DNA of 64,000 nt from Dirofilaria immitis. Lineage: Eukaryota; Nematoda; Chromadorea; Rhabditida; Onchocercidae. The DNA is taken from NCBI GenBank assembly GCA_024305405.1, contig JAKNDB010000079.1, positions 1,608,001 through 1,672,000 of the forward strand. Direction: 5' to 3'. A program made the position numbers and the translations under genes. Shown here one piece after another: positions 53,870 through 64,000 of the stretch (the first letter of the stretch is position 1; the number at the start of each line of letters is the position of its first letter). The notes beneath the pieces are model-generated. The model was not told where the DNA came from. It worked only from the letters and a program-made list of their open reading frames with translations, and did no database searches.

Positions 53870-54752
53870 TTGGTGTCACAGATTCCTCTAAATTATCAAC
53901 TTAATGTCATAGATTCCTGTAAATATCAACTTAATGTCATAGATTTCTGTAAATATCAACTTAGTGTAATAGATTCCTGTAAATATCAACTCGATGTAAT
54001 AGATTCCTGTAAATATCAACTTGATGTAATAGATTTCTGTAAATATCAACTCGATGTAATAGATTCCTGTAAATATCAACTTGATGTAATAGATTTCTGT
54101 AAATATCAACTTGATGTAATAGATTTCTGTAAATATGAACTTGATGTAATAGATTCCTGTAAATATCAACTCGATGTAATAGATTCCTGTAAATATCAAC
54201 TTGATGTAATAGATTTCTGTAAATATCAACTTAGTGTAATAAATTCCTGTAAATATCAACTTAATGTCATAGATTCCTGTAAATATCAACTTGATGTAAT
54301 AGATTTCTGTAAATATCAACTCGATGTAATAGATTCCTGTAAATATCAACTCGATGTAATAGATTCCTGTAAATATCAACTTGATGTAATAGATTTCTGT
54401 AAATATCAACTCGATGTAATAGATTCCTGTAAATATCAACTTGATGTAATAGATTTCTGTAAATATCAACTTGATGTAATAGATTTCTGTAAATATGAAC
54501 TTGATGTAATAGATTCCTGTAAATATCAACTCGATGTAATAGATTCCTGTAAATATCAACTTGATGTAATAGATTTCTGTAAATATCAACTCGATGTAAT
54601 AGATTCCTGTAAATATCAACTTGATGTAATAGATTTCTGTAAATATCAACTTAGTGTAATAAATTCCTGTAAATATCAACTTGATGTAATAGATTCCTGT
54701 AAATATCAACTTAGTGTAATAGATTCCTGTAAATATCAACTTAATATCAAAT
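53870..54752. repeat. 30-bp satellite array, about 29 units
   Basis: Unit AGATTCCTGTAAATATCAAC followed by TTGATGTAAT, repeated every 30 bases with single-base variants (C/T, A/G). Units are ordered in a higher-order pattern: the rare GAAC variant occurs near 54137 and again exactly 360 bases (12 units) later near 54497, with the neighbouring units also matching. Because 30 is a multiple of three, the + strand is open for 298 codons and the - strand for 283. Neither frame begins with ATG (both open at TTG), so I treat it as non-coding satellite. Confidence 0.95.
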
Positions 54753-55370
54753 TTCTTGCAATATAAATAGGAGAAATAGAAAAAGCTATGCTAAATGTAA
54801 TTAAAGAAATAAAGAAACAAAGAAATTAGTCGATCTTATCCAGGAAATTTAGTGTTCAAGAATCGTTCATCTTATCATTCGAATAATCGGCAACAGATTC
54901 ATTTGGTACAATAGATAGAAAGTCAAATAGGACAAGAATGAATATATTAAGAGGAGTGAAGAAAGAAGAAAGACAAAAGCACTTCGAAAAAGATTAGAAG
55001 TGAAAAAGTAACAGAATTAGGATTATGAAAAATATTTGATAAAAAAATTTATCAGGTAAATATCAACAGGTTGAATGGACAATGCTATCAGTCTTAATTT
55101 CGAACCATTCTTCATCGGGAATGCTGTCTTGAATAAGTATGAAGGAATATTTGATAAGATTCTTTTAATGTTATTAACAGATCAATAATAAATTTTGATT
55201 AGTTTTCATGAAATTCTACGATGATAGACGAGAAACCGAGAGAAGAAAAATGATTACTGAACTAATAGCATTCAGAAATTGAATGATTAAAGTAAGATAA
55301 GGTAGAGTAGCGATATGGATTGGACGATCTCATCATAAACCGTCAAAAAATTTCATACGATCATGCTTAC

Positions 55371-55559
55371 CCGCTGATCGAGAAGAAATTGCTTCCGGCA
55401 GAACTTAAAATTGATAAAGATGGCAGCGATGATATCGAAAGATATCGTTGAGCCAATTAGTTGCATATCGGCTAAATGAGCTAAAGCGACTCTGTATGTA
55501 TTAGTGATCGTGGGGATGGGTTTGGTGAAGAGTTTGGTTTGATTCTGAGTTGGACGCAT
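55371..55559 (-). CDS. Possible 5' exon of an unidentified minus-strand gene
   Basis: An ATG at 55559 opens 63 codons in a relatively GC-rich patch and ends in phase 0 at a good donor (CAGCGG|GTAAGC). The product has a Thr/Lys/Pro-rich start and a hydrophobic segment (LIGSTISFDIIAAIFINF) that could span a membrane, followed by basic residues. It starts 380 bases from the hnRNP K start codon on the opposite strand, suggesting a shared divergent promoter. Downstream exons, which would lie toward 49.7-55.3 kb, were not identified. I recognise no family. Confidence 0.4.
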
Positions 55560-55938
55560 TCTATTTAGAAAAGAAGTAGTATTTTTTCTCGAGAAATGTT
55601 AGGGGTCGAAGAAATATAAGAAGACGGGGATTGAAAAGAAGGCGATAGTTTGATAGTGTCAAATGAAATGAGACTTGTTAAAATTTGTGAAATAGCATCT
55701 ATGTAATGAATAAGAAATTATTAAATACACATGCTACATAGACAGCAGTAATTGAAAATACTAAAATGAATGCTGTGATCGAAGATATGGCTAAGATAAG
55801 CAATAATTGTTATAGATTTATAAATGTTGCTACTAACTCAATTAGTAGCAATGACGGTAGTATCCATTTTCTTCTAAATTTCCTTGTAAACATCATCTGG
55901 CATGTAAACGAAGTGTATGATTTTAGCATCAGATTATT

Positions 55939-60525
<4,587 letters not shown>

Positions 60526-60861
60526 TCTTTAATGCATTACGATATGAAATATTGTCAAATATGAAGGTATTTAATGACTATGCAGTCGATGATTTCTGCT
60601 GCCATTCAGTGAAAAATAGCAAACTGTATTTGTTGATAAGCATAGAGAAGCATTTTTGATTTTTAGATAAAGGATAGAATGCTAAATGAGAAAATTTTTA
60701 TGAAAAATAAGACTCTTGCAAATCTTATGGTCAAGTAGTGTGAAAGAAGTTTGAGAACTCACTGCAGTGCTATCGATACGTTTGAAAAGTAAGAGAATAT
60801 TTTATATTGAGAGAAAGAATTATTATTTTGAGGGTATGCAAGGGGATTATCTTAATTATGA

Positions 60862-60867
60862 AATAAA
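60862..60867 (+). promoter_or_regulatory. Candidate AATAAA polyadenylation signal of hrpk-1
   Basis: First AATAAA after the hrpk-1 stop, 337 bases downstream. Confidence 0.4.
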
Positions 60868-62360
60868 TGACAAAAATCACGCTTTTAGGATTTACTTAGA
60901 GATCTCTTTTCAGTGTTCGATCTTCAGCTGCTGGACGCAAATACTTGAGTGCCGGCTAATGCTTTTAGAGGTTTCATGATCTTTATGCGTATTTTTAATT
61001 TGTTTTTTTAGATTTTTTCAATTTTTAATCTTATTCCAAGCTTTTAACTTCTTTCAGTCATTTTAAATCACTTCCTCAAATTATGGGTTTAATTATTTAT
61101 TTTTTCATTTCAGACTTAATGTTACTCATGCCGATTTTTCAATTTTTATTTCCGGAATCGCTAAAGGTTTTCCAGATATTGTAGTTTAATTTTGAAATTT
61201 GCATTTCCTTTGGAAGTGTTTTGTGATATTTTAAAACATCGTTTTGGATCTATTTTCGCATGAGAGTGTTTGAATATTCCGAAATAAAGTTTTCTCACTT
61301 CTGAATTATTGCAAATTAATCAGATAGTAACTATTATACATACGCTCACCACCACTACTTTTTTATAAATATCGGTGTCTCCATTTGAATCTGAAATTAC
61401 TCTTAACATCTCTCAATGCGAAATATAAGTAGTTGTCAATCAGTCGTTAAAACATTTGCAAAAATAAGTTTTGTAATCGCTCTGACTTTTTTAAGCTACT
61501 ACTAACGTTTATTTTCTGTTGAAATGATAAGATTTTCATTATCAGTAAAAATATCTGCATGAAGAAGTCTGATCGCTCGAAATTGCCTTATCAACGTTCT
61601 TTCTTCCACGAATGCTATCTGAGACTTGTGTTTGAATGTTATCTTCAACATTAAACGGTCAAAGATGGCAGAAAAGAAGCAACTGCTATGAAGAATAGAT
61701 TGTAGCAGTGTTATAAGTAGGAATAGAGTTGTAATCTAAGTGTCACTGCCCTGTCAATACTTCATCATTCTTTTTAGTTTCAAACGTCCATCAGCATTAT
61801 GTGTTCATTTTTAGTTTTATTCAAAATGCTAGCTTCCATTTCTCTACAAACAAGTACGAAGAATTGTGGCGGGTGATTTGATTATTTAAATTGATTGATT
61901 ATTTGTACGTTAAATATCAGCTGATGGCATTGGTTGTGAGAGAGAGTGATGATATGCTGCTTGTTCGTTTATCGGAAAAGAAGCACAATTGTCAATAACG
62001 AGGAAAATGTACAATGAAATAACTATTCGATAATTGATTTTACGATTGAAATCAAAATTTAACATTTCTTCTTGAGGCTATTTTTATCATAGTTGTTTAT
62101 TTTATTAATTTAATATCAGCTGGTTTAGAAAATAACATTGAACAATTAATTAATTAATTATAATTAAGCGCTTCTCTTTTTTATTATTTTTCAAGAATTC
62201 AATTTCGTTTAGAGCACAATTGTTTTGAATAATTCAAAAGTTTTAATGTCCCAAAAGAAAAGAAAAAATAGAATTTTTGAAAATTTATAAAATGAATATT
62301 CAAATATTGCTTTATATTAATTAAATTGATTGAGAAGTTTCTTATGAATACTTCTATAAA

Positions 62361-62510
62361 AGCTATAATTGACCTAGTACTAATTTCATTTCTACACAGC
62401 TATAGTTGATCTAGTACTAATTTCTACACAGGTATAATTGACCTAGTACTAATTTATACACAGCTATAGTTGATCTAATACTATTCTCATATTGATCTAA
62501 TACTATTTGC
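62361..62510. repeat. Imperfect 32-37-bp tandem repeat, about four copies
   Basis: AGCTATAATTGACCTAGTAC and close variants recur at about 62361, 62398, 62430 and 62463, each followed by TAATTT and TACACA. It lies just upstream of the phospholipase start. Confidence 0.8.
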
Positions 62511-62633
62511 ATATTTGAACTTAATAATTTGTAATTATTTCGTATAGAAATTTGTTAATCATTGCTACCTGCCAGTAGTATACTTGAGTGAATATCATCG
62601 CATCTAAAAGCATATTTTTGAAGTCTTCTCGGA

Positions 62634-63743
62634 ATGACTCTCATTTCGATATCACCATTTGGCATAGTATCATTACTGCTTTCGATTATCATATCAGTCG
62701 CATCTAGTGCCAAAAAGGAGTACCATTACATCCAATTGTACTAGGTAAGTTGTTATATGTTAATTTTTAAGTGGTAGCTAATTTTGCATTTTTTACTTAT
62801 GATGATTAGAATTCTACTAAAAAGCAACAACTACTTAAGCCCATAATAAAATTACAGTACCTGATTAAAAAATTGCAGTACCCGGCTACGGTGGAGCACA
62901 AATGAAAGCAAAACTTATTGGGAAACCTCAAACGGTACATTACTGGTGTGCTCGTCGGACGGATAATTACTTTGAATTATGGTTAAATTTGGAATTGTTC
63001 TTACCAGCAGTGATCGATTGTTGGGTAGACAATATGAAGTAAGCTGGAAATTAAATAAAAATTCCGTCTTTCAAATATTAGAAATGTATTCTCGAAATAA
63101 GCATTAGACAAAATTTTGTTAAATCTTCATTGCGAGAGCCGTTTTATCCCGGTGGTATGGAATATTTGAAGATTGGTATATAACACAACTACGAACAAAA
63201 CGTCAAATATGCCGGGTGTCTTGAGTGAGATTCCCGGATTCGGAAATACAAGCACCGTAGAATGGTTGGATACGTCAAAAGCATCAGAGGGACGCTATTT
63301 CACGGATATTGTTGAAGCATTCTTATTACTTGGTTATCGTCGAGGTAAAAATATTGTAGGTGCACCGTATGATTGGAGACAAGCGCCAAGTAAGGCTTTA
63401 AGTTGAATTTTCGATTTTATTATGAAATAAAAATCTCATATATTTCAAAAATTTATTGAAAATTCTCGAATTTCTTAACAAATTCCTCAAAATTTGACCA
63501 TTTCCAATATCTTTCAATCTTTATTTTTGTTTTATCAACAAAAATAATCGAATAAAAGTTTCGAATATTATCATAAGAAATAAATGAATAAATATTGTAG
63601 ATGAATTTGAGGAATATTATTCAAATTTGACAAAATTAATTGAAGAAACTTATTATTCTTGTAATCAGCAAAAAGTGATTATTATTGCACACAGCATGGG
63701 TAATCCGGTAATGCTCTATTTCTACAACAATATCGTTACAGAG
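62634..63743 (+). CDS. LCAT / lysosomal phospholipase A2-like lipase, 5' part (cut by window end)
   Basis: Exons 62634-62744, 62879-63038, 63172-63389 and 63601-63743; the gene continues past the window. It starts MTLISISPFGIVSLLLSIII, a clear signal peptide, then GVPLHPIVLV|VPGYGG, the LCAT-family oxyanion region. NTTTNKTSNMPGVLSEIPGF follows (N-glycosylation sites), then GYRRGKNIVGAPYDWRQAP and AHSMGNPVMLYFYNN, with the catalytic Ser in AHSMG. These motifs match PLA2G15/LCAT-type acyltransferase-phospholipases, secreted or lysosomal enzymes that cleave or transfer acyl chains of phospholipids. The Asp and His of the triad lie beyond the window. Exon 1 needs one base in the A-run 62712-62716 to link signal peptide and GVPLHP. 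Phases at the other three junctions agree. Confidence 0.9.
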
Positions 63744-64000
63744 GTGCCAAAAATTCTTATTAATTTAATCTCTAACTTCCTGCTTTAACTGTTTCCTTCA
63801 ATAATTATCGAGATTTCCTTTTCTATTAAATAGTCAAGGTAAAATGAATATTGCGAAATTATATTTGGAAATTTTCAAAAAACTTTTAAAACTATTTAGC
63901 ATGTTTCTCTCATAAATGAAATTCATTCCCGACATGGCATGTCTTTTTTTCTGCGAGAATTATTGGACTTTTGAGGAAAGTTTCAAGCAATCCAAAAATG
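63744..64000 (+). other. Intron of the LCAT-like gene, to window end
   Basis: Starts with GTGCCA after the exon ending in Glu; no further exon is seen before the window ends. Confidence 0.6.

Larger units (their letters stand above)
60526..62633. other. hrpk-1 3' region and intergenic DNA
   Basis: No further exon is recognised. The first part is probably 3' UTR of hrpk-1. A short imperfect tandem repeat lies at 62361-62510. Confidence 0.5.

Noticed and set aside
53870..54752. CRISPR-like array
   Set aside because: The 30-base units are contiguous with no unique spacers, and the locus is nuclear eukaryotic DNA.
53870..54766. 298-codon + strand and 283-codon - strand proteins over the 30-bp array
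   Set aside because: Both open at TTG, not ATG, consist only of the repeat unit, and follow from a unit length divisible by three. Reported as satellite.

Overview
The window reads as nuclear DNA of a nematode, most likely a spirurid or filarial worm (inference). It is very AT-rich and crowded with microsatellites. Its genes have short exons bounded by GT...TTTTAG or TTTCAG, the nematode acceptor style. I could not fix the genus or species.

Layout. Bases 1-6.5 kb: no gene, but triplet repeats and a perfect 27-bp inverted repeat. Bases 6.6-26.7 kb (+): an Islet-class LIM-homeobox gene (C. elegans lim-7 / vertebrate ISL1/2 type). It has two LIM domains, a homeodomain and introns up to 6.3 kb that hold minisatellites and GC-richer islands. 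Just downstream lies a possible 62-codon membrane ORF. Bases 27-34.4 kb: mostly empty, with a 57-bp minisatellite and exon-like pieces of an unidentified + strand gene.

Then come three minus-strand genes in tandem: translation factor eIF3i (34.8-37.3 kb), an AKAP17A-like RNA-processing protein (38.6-42.6 kb) and a SPATS2-family protein (46.2-49.7 kb). Bases 49.7-55.9 kb hold a 30-bp satellite (53.9-54.75 kb) and an unidentified minus-strand exon. That exon lies divergent to a three-KH-domain hnRNP K gene (C. elegans hrpk-1 type, + strand, 55.9-60.5 kb). The last intron of the hnRNP K gene carries about 0.8 kb of ATT repeat. The window ends inside a + strand LCAT / lysosomal phospholipase A2-like gene (62.6 kb onward), which is cut by the window edge.

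Most genes here are conserved housekeeping genes, several acting in RNA biology (eIF3i, AKAP17A-like, SPATS2-like, hnRNP K). No operon or shared pathway is evident apart from the tandem minus-strand arrangement.

The main technical observation is that every conserved gene carries one or more apparent single-base losses, usually in short homopolymers, while reading perfectly on both sides. There are about ten over the window. The simplest reading is systematic homopolymer under-calling in the assembly, not pseudogenes. Any ORF-based annotation of this sequence will therefore break these genes.
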